Assembly (NCBI RefSeq): GCF_000368765.1 | Contig: NZ_KB849654.1 | Span: 524,043 to 588,042, forward strand | Length of the DNA: 64,000 bases | Reading direction: 5' to 3' | Source: Acinetobacter junii CIP 64.5 | GTDB lineage: Bacteria; Pseudomonadota; Gammaproteobacteria; Pseudomonadales; Moraxellaceae | Shown: positions 1-8,294 of the stretch, piece by piece | How positions within the stretch are numbered: the stretch's first letter is position 1 | How the letters are laid out: each line of letters begins with the position of its first letter | Translations under genes and position numbers: made by a program | The notes under the pieces: model-generated | Seen by the model: the letters and a program-made list of their open reading frames with translations, nothing else | What the model was told of the DNA's origin: nothing | Databases searched by the model: none

Positions 1-451
1 TGGCTGGCTTAATTACCGTACCAGTACCAGTTTTTGGAAGGTATTGTAAATCAACTGCATCTAAGCCTAATTTCTGGATATTCAAAGTACCTTGCAATCC
101 TTTGAAGACCACCCAAAGCTTACGTCCTTTATTATCTATACTAGGATCACTAGCTGCCATCGACCAAACTGGATCATTTGCACCCGCTGTACCCTGTTGT
201 ACAAACCTCTTGTTCACAGAAATCGCTAACCGACAATATTCCAAACGAGCAGAATCACAGTTAAATGTTGGTGTGGTTCCTGCCAATAGATCTGTGTCAC
301 TTAAGATATTGTGATTTAAAGAGAGTTTAAATGATAAATCGGCCCCACCTTGCCCTTGTATAGATTGCAAAGTTTGGTTATCTAAGGCTTGCAATTCAGC
401 ATGAGATAAGTTTGTAGTGCACAATAGAAGCAAAGGGATTATTTTTTTCAT
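1..451 (-). CDS. Exported surface protein, partial (C-terminus beyond left edge)
   Basis: The reading frame opens at an ATG at 451 and stays open to base 1, giving 150 codons with no stop, so the gene is cut by the window edge. The N-terminus is a Sec signal peptide (MKKIIPLLLLCTTNLSHA) followed by ELQALDNQTLQSIQGQGG, a version of the LQ...[LM]S..TGQ motif also seen in the proteins at 465-2588 and 4395-5876. A ribosome binding site GGGAG lies 8 bases before the start. It begins 13 bases after the stop of the 707-residue gene, so the two are very probably one operon. It is likely secreted or outer-surface. The family resembles DUF6160-type proteins of Acinetobacter by motif only. The function is not known to me. 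Confidence 0.8.
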   Translation of the reverse strand, partial: MKKIIPLLLLCTTNLSHAELQALDNQTLQSIQGQGGADLSFKLSLNHNILSDTDLLAGTTPTFNCDSARLEYCRLAISVNKRFVQQGTAGANDPVWSMAASDPSIDNKGRKLWVVFKGLQGTLNIQKLGLDAVDLQYLPKTGTGTVIKPA

Positions 452-464
452 ATTTAAACTCCCG

Positions 465-2588
465 TTACAGACCAGTAGTCGTTATTTTCATATGTTGAAT
501 CAACAAACCATCGATTACAGCTGAACCGAGGTTATTACTTGGACTTGCATTGGTAATAATTGCTGGTGTTGCCGCCTGATTCGTTGCTGGAAACGGCGCT
601 GCTGTTGTACCAAGTATAGTATTCACACTTGCATTTGAACCTGCTTGCCACACTGCGGCAGACGTTGCCCAATTACGGTTCGTCGTTGTACCGTAAGTAT
701 ATTGTTGATTTGGAGTTGAGTAATTAGGACCACAAGTTGTATTCCCTGAACAAGTTGCTGCACTTGTAGGCAATCCATTTGAGGTTGTGAGGGTATCTTG
801 CGTCATCCAAGCTGAACCATTCCAATATTGCCACTGTGTAGAAGTCCCTTTTATATCAATATTATTTTCATAACAAGTACTCCAACCACCAAAACCACAG
901 CCATATGACCTACGCTGAAACGCATATTGATATGCATTATTATTAACTAACTGTTGACGTTGTTTATATTGCGCTTCGGTTAATTGTGCAGTCGTTGTAT
1001 TGGTCGCTGTAGAAGTAACCAATTTTCCAAATGAAATGCCTAATGCCCCCTCACCGCTATAAGCTATGAGAGTCTTACCACTGTCAGGACTAAAAACTGA
1101 ACCAATACTAATACTGCTATGCGTTGCCAACTTTTTGTTTACAAGGGTTGCCGCTGAATAATCTGTACGAGGTGACCCACCTTGATAACCACTAATCTCA
1201 CTTGTTCCACACTGATATACATTACAAGTCGAACCTAAATAACTTTTATCAGCACCTGTATAGTCCGTATAAATTTTTTTATAAATTTCTGGCTTATTTG
1301 GAATCCGCGCAATTTCTAAACTTAGGTTCTTACCATCCGAACCTAAAATTACGGGTTGATACAAACTACCCAAAACCAAATTAATATTCGGATTATAAAT
1401 AAATAATCCTTCGTTTGCATCAAATGATGGTGCACCACCACCATCCAGTGCTGGTGTAGTTAAACGTTCTGTATCTGTTGTTTCTCTAGTACTTAAACGT
1501 AATACTTTACCCTCTAATGTAGAAGGTACTTCCCATGTTCTTGTTCTTGTTTTTGTATCAGTCCGAGTCCGTGTTTGTATTTGATATTGACAGCCTATAG
1601 CATTACTCATAGTTGTTGTCGTTGACCCAGTATTACCACAGTTTCCTGTACTACTTGAACTTAAAGTAGAGTTTGCTCCCGCATGTACTAAGGTCCATGC
1701 ACTCGGTGTTCCCATCGACTCACTTACATTCTCAGTAACTGTTGCCTTTAGGTCTTGAGCATCACCACTATTTAAACGAATAACTCCCGCAATACCCAAC
1801 GTATTATTATAGAAAGAACTCATACCATTATTATTATTAGAACCACCTAATGTTTGGAAAACTTGTAAATTACTTCCATTCATACTAAAACCATTCGCTA
1901 TCGCTTGTAAGCGTAAGCGATTAGCACGTCCAGTGGCTGTTGTACTAAAATTTTCACCAAGATTAAATTGATCCACATCTCCTTCAACTTTACTTTGGTC
2001 ACGAACAAAAGCATCCGCCCACAATGCTAATTTCATATTATAGGCATCTTCAGCTGTTTTTGTACCAGTCTCATATAATGGTGCTTCAAGATTCAGGTAT
2101 GTAACTGTACCATTTCCACCAGTAAAATCAGGTACGTTGCTTGCTGTAGCAGCTTTAAAAATCCAAGGGTTATTTGCTGTTCCCCAACTTGCTATTTTAT
2201 TGCCAAAACGATTATTTGAATTATTATCATTTTTAGACAATGCTAAACCATACAAATACAGGTCTGCTTTACCAACGGAGTGATCAGCACTTGTGACTAA
2301 ACCATCTTTGTTCGTATCCTGAACAAGAGATGTTACCCCCCCCACAGGAACATAATGAATATAACCAGTATCTTTACTCCGATCCGACAACGATACCTCA
2401 TTACCAGTTTTATCGCCGCGAAGTACAAAAGAGAAGTCTGTAGGTAAAATTGCAACGCCTTCACCAGTCGTTTGGCTTAAAACATCATCAGAAATTTCTT
2501 GTAAAGCAAAAGCATATCTACTTATGCACAAACTAATTAATGTCGCCAAAACAGTTCGTTTGAATGATACCGTATGAAGTGTAGTCAT
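465..2588 (-). CDS. Large exported surface protein with TGE motif and dockerin-like calcium loop
   Basis: A 707-residue protein with a signal peptide (residues 1 to about 28, ending YAFA) followed directly by LQEISDDVLSQTTGEG, the motif shared with its two neighbours. Residues 91-102 (DTNKDGLVTSAD) match an EF-hand or dockerin-type calcium loop. The body is rich in Asn, Thr, Ser and Gly, and a Thr/Arg-alternating stretch (TRTRTDTKTRTRT) lies in the middle; there is no internal membrane span. The start is supported by an AGGAAGG site 6 bases upstream. It is followed after 13 bases by the partial gene at 1-451. I infer an outer-membrane-associated or secreted structural/adhesin-like protein of the DUF6160 type. 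The exact role is unknown. Confidence 0.75.
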   Translation of the reverse strand: MTTLHTVSFKRTVLATLISLCISRYAFALQEISDDVLSQTTGEGVAILPTDFSFVLRGDKTGNEVSLSDRSKDTGYIHYVPVGGVTSLVQDTNKDGLVTSADHSVGKADLYLYGLALSKNDNNSNNRFGNKIASWGTANNPWIFKAATASNVPDFTGGNGTVTYLNLEAPLYETGTKTAEDAYNMKLALWADAFVRDQSKVEGDVDQFNLGENFSTTATGRANRLRLQAIANGFSMNGSNLQVFQTLGGSNNNNGMSSFYNNTLGIAGVIRLNSGDAQDLKATVTENVSESMGTPSAWTLVHAGANSTLSSSSTGNCGNTGSTTTTMSNAIGCQYQIQTRTRTDTKTRTRTWEVPSTLEGKVLRLSTRETTDTERLTTPALDGGGAPSFDANEGLFIYNPNINLVLGSLYQPVILGSDGKNLSLEIARIPNKPEIYKKIYTDYTGADKSYLGSTCNVYQCGTSEISGYQGGSPRTDYSAATLVNKKLATHSSISIGSVFSPDSGKTLIAYSGEGALGISFGKLVTSTATNTTTAQLTEAQYKQRQQLVNNNAYQYAFQRRSYGCGFGGWSTCYENNIDIKGTSTQWQYWNGSAWMTQDTLTTSNGLPTSAATCSGNTTCGPNYSTPNQQYTYGTTTNRNWATSAAVWQAGSNASVNTILGTTAAPFPATNQAATPAIITNASPSNNLGSAVIDGLLIQHMKITTTGL

Positions 2589-2849
2589 CTTGACCTTCCT
2601 GTTACACGATGCTCCGCATCAACGTTATTTTTCTAAATCTTCCTGAGTGACTTCCAACCACAAAAAAGGCGCAGTCAAGGATATGCTTCCAAGCATCACT
2701 CAAATTGTAGGCAGAATCCGCCTACCCAATCTTACTTTTTATTATGCCTACTATTTACGCAATTGCAAAAAAAACCCGTTAAAAGTTACATTTTTCCGAT
2801 GTATGAAAAATAAATATAACCTACACATATTTTTGTTTGGCTAGCACGA
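2589..2849. other. Intergenic region between halogenase and surface-protein gene
   Basis: This AT-rich stretch of 261 bases should contain the promoter for the 707-residue gene. The last bases carry its ribosome binding site (AGGAAGG on the minus strand). No terminator hairpin or RNA gene is evident. A short open frame on the plus strand here has no coding character. Confidence 0.4.
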
Positions 2850-4331
2850 TTATACTTTCTGTCTTATCTGCTCCAAAAATTTAGCTAATTTTTGCTTTTT
2901 ATCTGGTGGCAAAGCGTAAAGCTCTGCTACGGTAGCTTCAGGTTTTATTACACCCACTCCAGCACCGACAGCGAACCAACTAGCGGCACTAAACATGGAC
3001 ATCCCTCCCATACTATGCTCTACAAAATCAATATCTCTCGGTGTCCGATGCACCCAGCATTTTTTGAGCTCCTGATAACTTTCAGATCGAGGTACGTTTA
3101 ACATGTATTTCCAAAACGGAGTGTCTGAACGCCCAGTATCATAATGCATACGAATAAAATCACGTATACCCTCCCAATATTGAGCATTTTGTTGATTATA
3201 GAAGTCTATATTTTGTTGTGAAATTACCCCATGGTTTTCTCTTATAAAAGAAACCAGTAATTGTAATTGGCTGAGCATTTGCCCAATTGATGTTGCTTCT
3301 AATGGCTCAATGAATCCCGATGCCAAACCTATTCCTACTACATTTTTTATCCAAACCTGTTGAAAATATCCAGCTTCAAATGCAATTGGCTTAACAGGAT
3401 TTATAGAGTGCCCTAACCAATTTTCAACTTCAAGTTGTGCCTCCTGATCAGTGATGAATTGATCATGATATACATATCCCGCACCTATACGCTCTTGCAA
3501 TGGTATTTGCCATACCCAACCTGAACTCATAGCTGTTGCGCGGGTAACTAATTCAATTTTATTTTTGTGCGGCAAATGAAAAGGTAAGGCTCTATTCATA
3601 GGCAATGTATCAGAAAAAGAACACCATTGGCTTTGATATTTTTTTCCAATCAAAAGCCTTGAAAACCCAGAGGCATCTATCACAAAATCACAACTTATCT
3701 CGTGATTAACACATTGAATTGCAGAAACATTCTCAGTTGTAGGGTTAAATACAAAATTCTCTATTTTCTGCTCAACATGAATAATACCTCTAGCTAAGGC
3801 AATTTTCTTAAGATATTGACCAACTCTAAAAGTGTCAAAATGTAGCGATGCACCAAAATTATTCTTTCCTTTCAATAGAATCTCTAAAACCTCTTGGAAA
3901 GGTTTACGCTCTTCACTAAACTCATAAGATGCCATATAGCGACTAACATCTATTCCATGGTTAAATAATCCTGATAAATATGGATTAAACCCAAACTCAT
4001 TCCATGCAAAATCAGGAGTTGGTAGAGGAAAAAGATGATAGTAATAGTCTTCTTGCTTGCCTGTTCTCCATCGTTCATAACGAAACCCCAATTTAAGCGT
4101 AGATCCCGTTTGTTCTATAAAATCTTTTAAATCGATATTCAAATCATGTAATACCGAAAGCAAGTTCAAAACTCCACCTTCACCAACACCTACAATAGGA
4201 ATCTCTGGTGCTGAAATTACCATCACTTCAACAGATGGACTAAACAATTGTCTAAGTTGCAATGCAGCAAACCAACCTGCCGTCCCACCACCAACAACTA
4301 CAACCCTATTCATTCCTCGTAGATTTATCAT
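2850..4331 (-). CDS. Flavin-dependent (tryptophan-type) halogenase family protein
   Basis: A 493-residue protein of the FAD-dependent halogenase family, which uses reduced FAD, oxygen and halide to chlorinate or brominate an aromatic substrate. The N-terminal Rossmann motif is GGGTAGW (residues 14-20). Lys80 in STLKLGFRYERW aligns with the catalytic lysine (Lys79 of PrnA). WVWQIP at 272-277 is the family signature WxWxIP. EPLEATS at 342-348 carries the glutamate equivalent to Glu346, followed by Ala where PrnA has Ser347. No flavin reductase gene is nearby, so FADH2 would come from elsewhere. An alternative start at Met7 is possible, but its GAGG is only one base from that ATG. The gene lies between genes for motif-sharing exported proteins, suggesting its substrate may be linked to them (inference). 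No signal peptide is seen, so it should act in the cytoplasm. Confidence 0.85.
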   Translation of the reverse strand: MINLRGMNRVVVVGGGTAGWFAALQLRQLFSPSVEVMVISAPEIPIVGVGEGGVLNLLSVLHDLNIDLKDFIEQTGSTLKLGFRYERWRTGKQEDYYYHLFPLPTPDFAWNEFGFNPYLSGLFNHGIDVSRYMASYEFSEERKPFQEVLEILLKGKNNFGASLHFDTFRVGQYLKKIALARGIIHVEQKIENFVFNPTTENVSAIQCVNHEISCDFVIDASGFSRLLIGKKYQSQWCSFSDTLPMNRALPFHLPHKNKIELVTRATAMSSGWVWQIPLQERIGAGYVYHDQFITDQEAQLEVENWLGHSINPVKPIAFEAGYFQQVWIKNVVGIGLASGFIEPLEATSIGQMLSQLQLLVSFIRENHGVISQQNIDFYNQQNAQYWEGIRDFIRMHYDTGRSDTPFWKYMLNVPRSESYQELKKCWVHRTPRDIDFVEHSMGGMSMFSAASWFAVGAGVGVIKPEATVAELYALPPDKKQKLAKFLEQIRQKV

Positions 4332-4356
4332 TCTTCTTTTCCCAATTTGAAATAAT

Positions 4357-4380
4357 AAAAGCAGCCTCGGCTGCTTTTTT
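4357..4380 (-). terminator. Hairpin between surface-protein gene and halogenase (terminator or attenuator)
   Basis: GCAGC-CTCG-GCTGC forms a 5-bp GC-rich stem with a tetraloop, flanked by A and T tracts on both sides, so it could work in either direction. Only 25 bases separate it from the halogenase start at 4331, so it probably attenuates read-through from the 493-residue gene upstream. Confidence 0.65.
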
Positions 4381-4394
4381 AAAATGTAAGCAAA

Positions 4395-5876
4395 TTAACA
4401 GAATGTTAATGTTCCATAACAGTTTGATTTTGGCACTTGATTTTTTAGCTGTACATTAGATAAAGAAAGTGTGGCAGGTGTAGCATCACTTAAATCAATT
4501 ATAATGGGGTTCGGAGTAGTCATTGTAATTCCAAATAAAGTACCAACAGCAGCATCAGCTGGAGCATAAACGCGTTGAGATTCTTGATTCAAAAAAGCAG
4601 AAGCTTTCGTCGCAACTTGAGGATAAACAGCAGATACATCCACTGGATTTTGACCTTTTAACAAACCTAAATTTACAGGTTCAGCAAATGACATCCACCA
4701 CCCAGCTCTAGCAATATCACTAGCTTGAGTAAAATTAGATAAAGAGGTCTTTCCAATATCAGCTCCATCAATATAATTGCCTGGCCATAATAAATCTTGT
4801 AATTGTAAGGATAAATAGCCGCCTGTACCTGTCAAAGGTATATTATGAATCATACTTAAAGATTGCTCAAAACTAACATTTAAAGGTAGTCCTTCAATTC
4901 TTGACCCCTCTTTCAATTTAATTTTCGCCTTACATGCTATAACTAAGATACAGTCAAAATCCACTTTGAGCTGGTTATTAGGTCCTTGGTCCAACGGAAT
5001 ATCAACACTCGCCGTTACATTATCAATACGTGCAGCTGTTTGACGCTTACCATTAACCTGAAAGGCTGGTGTTGAAAATCCTGCCGTCACGGATGGAATC
5101 GAAATTCCCAATGTATCACTACTAGCAGGATCTGAAACCCAGTCTCGATTATTACCTAAAGCATTTAGTTTTCCACTTAAACGTTGGTCGTTAGTTTTAC
5201 CAAACAATCCTGGTGTTGTTGTCACTTCCCCTGTTGTTGGACTAAATCTCATAAAGCCACTTAACGACTGAATTCCATCAGTAGTAGATGGCGATGCATT
5301 ATTAGTTAAACCAGCGGTTAACAAAGCATTTATTTTTTCAGCACTAGCTCTAAAACCAACGACCTCACGGGTTGAAGCGCTATTTGGGTTTTTAATAGCA
5401 AACTCCAAGAAAGGATTACTAATTTTAGCACTTGTAGCAGCACGTCCATCCCCCGAATAGGCTGGATTACCATCTATATCATAACCACCATTCGGAACAG
5501 CATTCCCATTAATGTCATAGTCCCCACCATTTGGAAGCCCACTCAAGGCTAGATTTTTAATATCAATATCACAGCCTCCAACACCATTCTGCCCGCCACA
5601 ACCTAGCTGTAAATTCTTTATATTAGCATTCAACTCCAATTCAGCTTCAAGCCCTAATTTATAGAATCCTATATTATTGGAGCCACTAATATTCCTCATT
5701 AAATTTGCACTATCTGTTGGAGATATATATGACAAACTCATCAATGCCTGTCCTGTTGTAGCAGACATCTCACTATCACTCAGACTCTGCAAACCTTCGG
5801 AGGACGCATAGGCAAAATTCAGGCATACACTACCCAACGCCAACATAGCAAAATGTAGAGACTTAAACCGTCGCAT
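4395..5876 (-). CDS. Exported surface protein with TGQ motif and tandem Asp/Gly-rich loops
   Basis: A 493-residue protein. A signal peptide (residues 1 to about 24, ending AYA) is followed by GLQSLSDSEMSATTGQ, the motif shared with the genes at 1-451 and 465-2588. Residues 119-144 hold two similar Asp/Asn/Gly-rich units (DYDINGNAVPNGG and YDIDGNPAYSGDG) that look like calcium-binding turns. Cys93 and Cys102, and a second pair near residues 306 and 311, could form disulfides, fitting export. A strong GGAGGT site precedes the start. The first gene of the cluster in transcription order, it is followed by a hairpin and then the halogenase. A surface or secreted protein is likely; function unknown. 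Confidence 0.75.
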   Translation of the reverse strand: MRRFKSLHFAMLALGSVCLNFAYASSEGLQSLSDSEMSATTGQALMSLSYISPTDSANLMRNISGSNNIGFYKLGLEAELELNANIKNLQLGCGGQNGVGGCDIDIKNLALSGLPNGGDYDINGNAVPNGGYDIDGNPAYSGDGRAATSAKISNPFLEFAIKNPNSASTREVVGFRASAEKINALLTAGLTNNASPSTTDGIQSLSGFMRFSPTTGEVTTTPGLFGKTNDQRLSGKLNALGNNRDWVSDPASSDTLGISIPSVTAGFSTPAFQVNGKRQTAARIDNVTASVDIPLDQGPNNQLKVDFDCILVIACKAKIKLKEGSRIEGLPLNVSFEQSLSMIHNIPLTGTGGYLSLQLQDLLWPGNYIDGADIGKTSLSNFTQASDIARAGWWMSFAEPVNLGLLKGQNPVDVSAVYPQVATKASAFLNQESQRVYAPADAAVGTLFGITMTTPNPIIIDLSDATPATLSLSNVQLKNQVPKSNCYGTLTFC

Positions 5877-6087
5877 AACGACCTCCGTGTTAAAACTTCC
5901 ATATGTTCTTTTTATTACTTGTTTCTGTTTGATCGAATACTCACTTATATAGCAGTAGTAATTTCCGTGATCCTGTACAAAAACAAATCAAATTATAATG
6001 ATTGTATCTTATTTTTTATTAATTGCTAGCTTCATTCGTCTGAACAATTCTTATGATGAATGAAGAATTTTTAAAAATCATCAAATT

Positions 6088-6122
6088 AAAAAACCCATCA
6101 TTTACAAATGATGGGTTTTTTA
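6088..6122. terminator. Strong hairpin terminator downstream of dcd
   Basis: CCCATCATT and AATGATGGG form a perfect 9-bp stem, extended by A6 and T6 tracts on the two sides. It lies 3 bases past the dcd stop on the minus strand and can act in both directions. Confidence 0.85.
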
Positions 6123-6124
6123 AT

Positions 6125-6694
6125 TTAGGTCTTCGGTAAAGTCACGCCTGTCTGACCTTGGTATTTGCCACCACGATCTTTATATGATGTTTCACATACT
6201 TCATCGCTTTCAAAGAAAAGCATTTGTGCGACACCCTCACCCGCATAGATACGCGCAGGTAAGTTTGTAGTATTGGAAAATTCTAAAGTAACGTGACCTT
6301 CCCACTCAGGCTCTAACGGCGTCACATTTACAATAATACCGCAACGTGCATAAGTCGACTTACCCAAACAAACAGTAAGTACATTTCGAGGAATACGGAA
6401 ATATTCAATGGTACGCGCTAGGGCAAATGAGTTTGGTGGGATAATACAAACGTCTGATTCGATATCAATAAAACTTTTATCGTCAAAGTTTTTAGGGTCA
6501 ACAATCGCTGAATGAACGTTGGTAAATACTTTGAATTCACGTGCGCATCGAACATCATAGCCATAGCTCGACACCCCATAAGAAATCAACTTTTCGCCAT
6601 TTTCACCATAACGAACTTGATTCTCTGCATAAGGTTCAATCATGCCGTGTTTTTCGCTCATTTCACGAATCCAACGATCAGATTTTATTGCCAT
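6125..6694 (-). CDS. dcd: dCTP deaminase
   Basis: A 189-residue protein of the trimeric dUTPase-like fold that deaminates dCTP to dUTP, feeding dTMP synthesis. It matches the family along its full length: [12 protein letters not shown] at the start, [22 protein letters not shown], then [17 protein letters not shown] with the catalytic glutamate, and the C-terminal lid ending [11 protein letters not shown], which closes over the nucleotide. The length is close to that of the E. coli enzyme. The gene stands alone with its own terminator. Confidence 0.97.
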   Translation of the reverse strand: MAIKSDRWIREMSEKHGMIEPYAENQVRYGENGEKLISYGVSSYGYDVRCAREFKVFTNVHSAIVDPKNFDDKSFIDIESDVCIIPPNSFALARTIEYFRIPRNVLTVCLGKSTYARCGIIVNVTPLEPEWEGHVTLEFSNTTNLPARIYAGEGVAQMLFFESDEVCETSYKDRGGKYQGQTGVTLPKT

Positions 6695-6799
6695 GACTTT
6701 TTTCCAAAATCTAAATTAATGATTGGCAGGTACTTTAACGTAAATCATCATTAATGAAAATAAGACTGCTATCCCAATAGGCAGAATAGCAAAGATACT

Positions 6800-7393
6800 T
6801 TATAAATTGATTAATGCAGAATAGCTAATCGGGATTGAAAAACTAATAAGCACGACAGATGCTGTACGTTGTAATTTTGATTGTGAAAGCCATTTAACCT
6901 TATTGGTCGCCAACATGGCTCCGACAGAAATCCAAAACAGAGCAATCGGCAGAATCAAACCAACAAAAGCACTCATATGCGCTAAGTAGATATCTTGGCT
7001 CTTCCATGCAACTGCTGGAAAAATAGCAGAAGCAAACAACAACGCTTTAGGATTTAAAAGCGTAGCAAACAATAATTCACGTGGGCGAATAGTTGGTTGA
7101 TTTAATGCCACTTGTTGATTCGCTGTACGCCAAAGCTTAATCGCCAAATACAAGATATAGCCAGCGCTCATTAATTTTAAAAAGGTAGGAAGTAATGGTA
7201 AAGCTGTTGATACTTTGCCAATCAACATACCCCAAGCTGTTATAGCAACGATATAACCCAATGCTTCAGCCGGAATAAGTAAAAGTGATTTGCGTACACC
7301 AACCTGAACACCAGATGATGCCAATAATGTGTTGGTTGGGCCAGGAGTAAATAATATGGTTATAACTAAACCAATGAAAAACCATGAAATCAT
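6800..7393 (-). CDS. LysE/RhtB family amino-acid exporter
   Basis: A 197-residue inner-membrane protein with about six hydrophobic segments. The N-terminal FTPGPTNTLLASSGVQVG corresponds to the family signature (PGP near residue 17, followed by a glycine-rich stretch), and LLNPKALLFASAIFP near residue 110 matches the conserved NPK segment of the second half. The family exports amino acids or related small molecules using the proton gradient. The substrate cannot be told from sequence. No clear ribosome binding site precedes the ATG. Confidence 0.85.
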   Translation of the reverse strand: MISWFFIGLVITILFTPGPTNTLLASSGVQVGVRKSLLLIPAEALGYIVAITAWGMLIGKVSTALPLLPTFLKLMSAGYILYLAIKLWRTANQQVALNQPTIRPRELLFATLLNPKALLFASAIFPAVAWKSQDIYLAHMSAFVGLILPIALFWISVGAMLATNKVKWLSQSKLQRTASVVLISFSIPISYSALINL

Positions 7394-7718
7394 TGAATGA
7401 CCACACTAAAGGATTCTCTGAGATTAATCCAATTACAATTTTATAGCAAAAAATAACTGTAAGCACTTATAACGTTAATTTCACTACAATTATTTAACTA
7501 TTTATTTTATTTCATCTTTATAAATTTCAAGTAGCTCGCTACTGAACAGTCACCTAGATATCTATGTATATTTAAAGTACGATTACCGTGAATTTTTGAA
7601 TAACATTTTACTGATTAGATTAAGATGTAGCATGAAATTTAAGCTAAGCCTAAGCAAAAAGTGCTATTTTATAATCAGTTGATCACACTATTTCCATTCT
7701 TCTACTCGCCAATATTTT
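7394..7718. other. Divergent intergenic region
   Basis: 325 AT-rich bases between the minus-strand exporter and the plus-strand DUF2062 gene. A perfect TATAAT at 7670-7675 could be the -10 element for the plus-strand gene, but no good -35 is seen. No RNA gene, repeat or terminator is evident. Confidence 0.4.
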
Positions 7719-8276
7719 ATGCCTAAGCAATTTTTTCATAAGTGGCTTCCCTCATCAGAGAAAGTTGCTCAACTCAAGTTTATGCGCATTTTTGGGGAAA
7801 GCACCTTAAATCCTTTACTTTGGTATGTGAATCGTCACTCTGTTGCCAAAGCGATGTTTATTGGCACCTTTTGGGGCATATTACCTGTACCTTTCCATAG
7901 TTTATTTATTATTCTGACAATCCTATGGTTTGAGGTTAATTTGCCGATCGGACTGTGTATGGCATGGCTGACCAATCCTCTCACTGTAGTTCCTATACTT
8001 TATTTAGGCTTTTGGTTTGGAACTAAGATTTATAATGTCAATATGATTGATCAAGAGATGTTATTGGGTGTGCTACATCAAATCATCAATTGGTTAAAAA
8101 ACTTTGGGCATGGGCATATAGACTTGAGTCTGGCAAAAATTTTAATTTCAGGTTTAGTAATAGAAGCCATTCTGTTTGCTTTATTGTTTTATTGTGCAAC
8201 TCACCTCTTATGGCGCTGGTTTGTTATTAAAAACTGGAAAAATAGAATTCAAAATAATCAAGAAGAAATCATGTAG
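7719..8276 (+). CDS. DUF2062 domain inner-membrane protein
   Basis: A 185-residue protein. The region AKAMFIGTFWGILPVPFHSL (residues 43-62) and the following AWLTNPLTVVPILYLGFWFG are the hallmark of DUF2062, a widespread inner-membrane domain with no assigned reaction. There are three or four membrane segments and a basic C-terminal tail (WRWFVIKNWKNR). It stands alone on the plus strand. The stop codon is inside an 11-bp inverted repeat (8261-8288). Confidence 0.85.
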   Translation: MPKQFFHKWLPSSEKVAQLKFMRIFGESTLNPLLWYVNRHSVAKAMFIGTFWGILPVPFHSLFIILTILWFEVNLPIGLCMAWLTNPLTVVPILYLGFWFGTKIYNVNMIDQEMLLGVLHQIINWLKNFGHGHIDLSLAKILISGLVIEAILFALLFYCATHLLWRWFVIKNWKNRIQNNQEEIM

Positions 8277-8288
8277 CTGATTTCTTCT
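8261..8288. terminator. Inverted repeat over the stop codon, between convergent genes
   Basis: AGAAGAAATCA and TGATTTCTTCT form a perfect 11-bp stem with a 6-base loop that holds the TAG of the DUF2062 gene. The downstream T content is modest, so termination is plausible rather than certain. It lies just past the stop of the convergent lipoprotein gene as well. Confidence 0.45.
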
Positions 8289-8294
8289 AAATCT

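Noticed and set aside
2647..2844. 65-codon plus-strand frame between the halogenase and the 707-residue gene
   Set aside because: No family, no ribosome binding site, and it lies in a likely promoter region.
2850..5876. A natural-product biosynthesis cluster around the halogenase
   Set aside because: No peptide synthetase, polyketide synthase, flavin reductase or transporter genes are next to it.
7394..7718. A transfer RNA or small RNA gene
   Set aside because: No cloverleaf or strong hairpin was seen.
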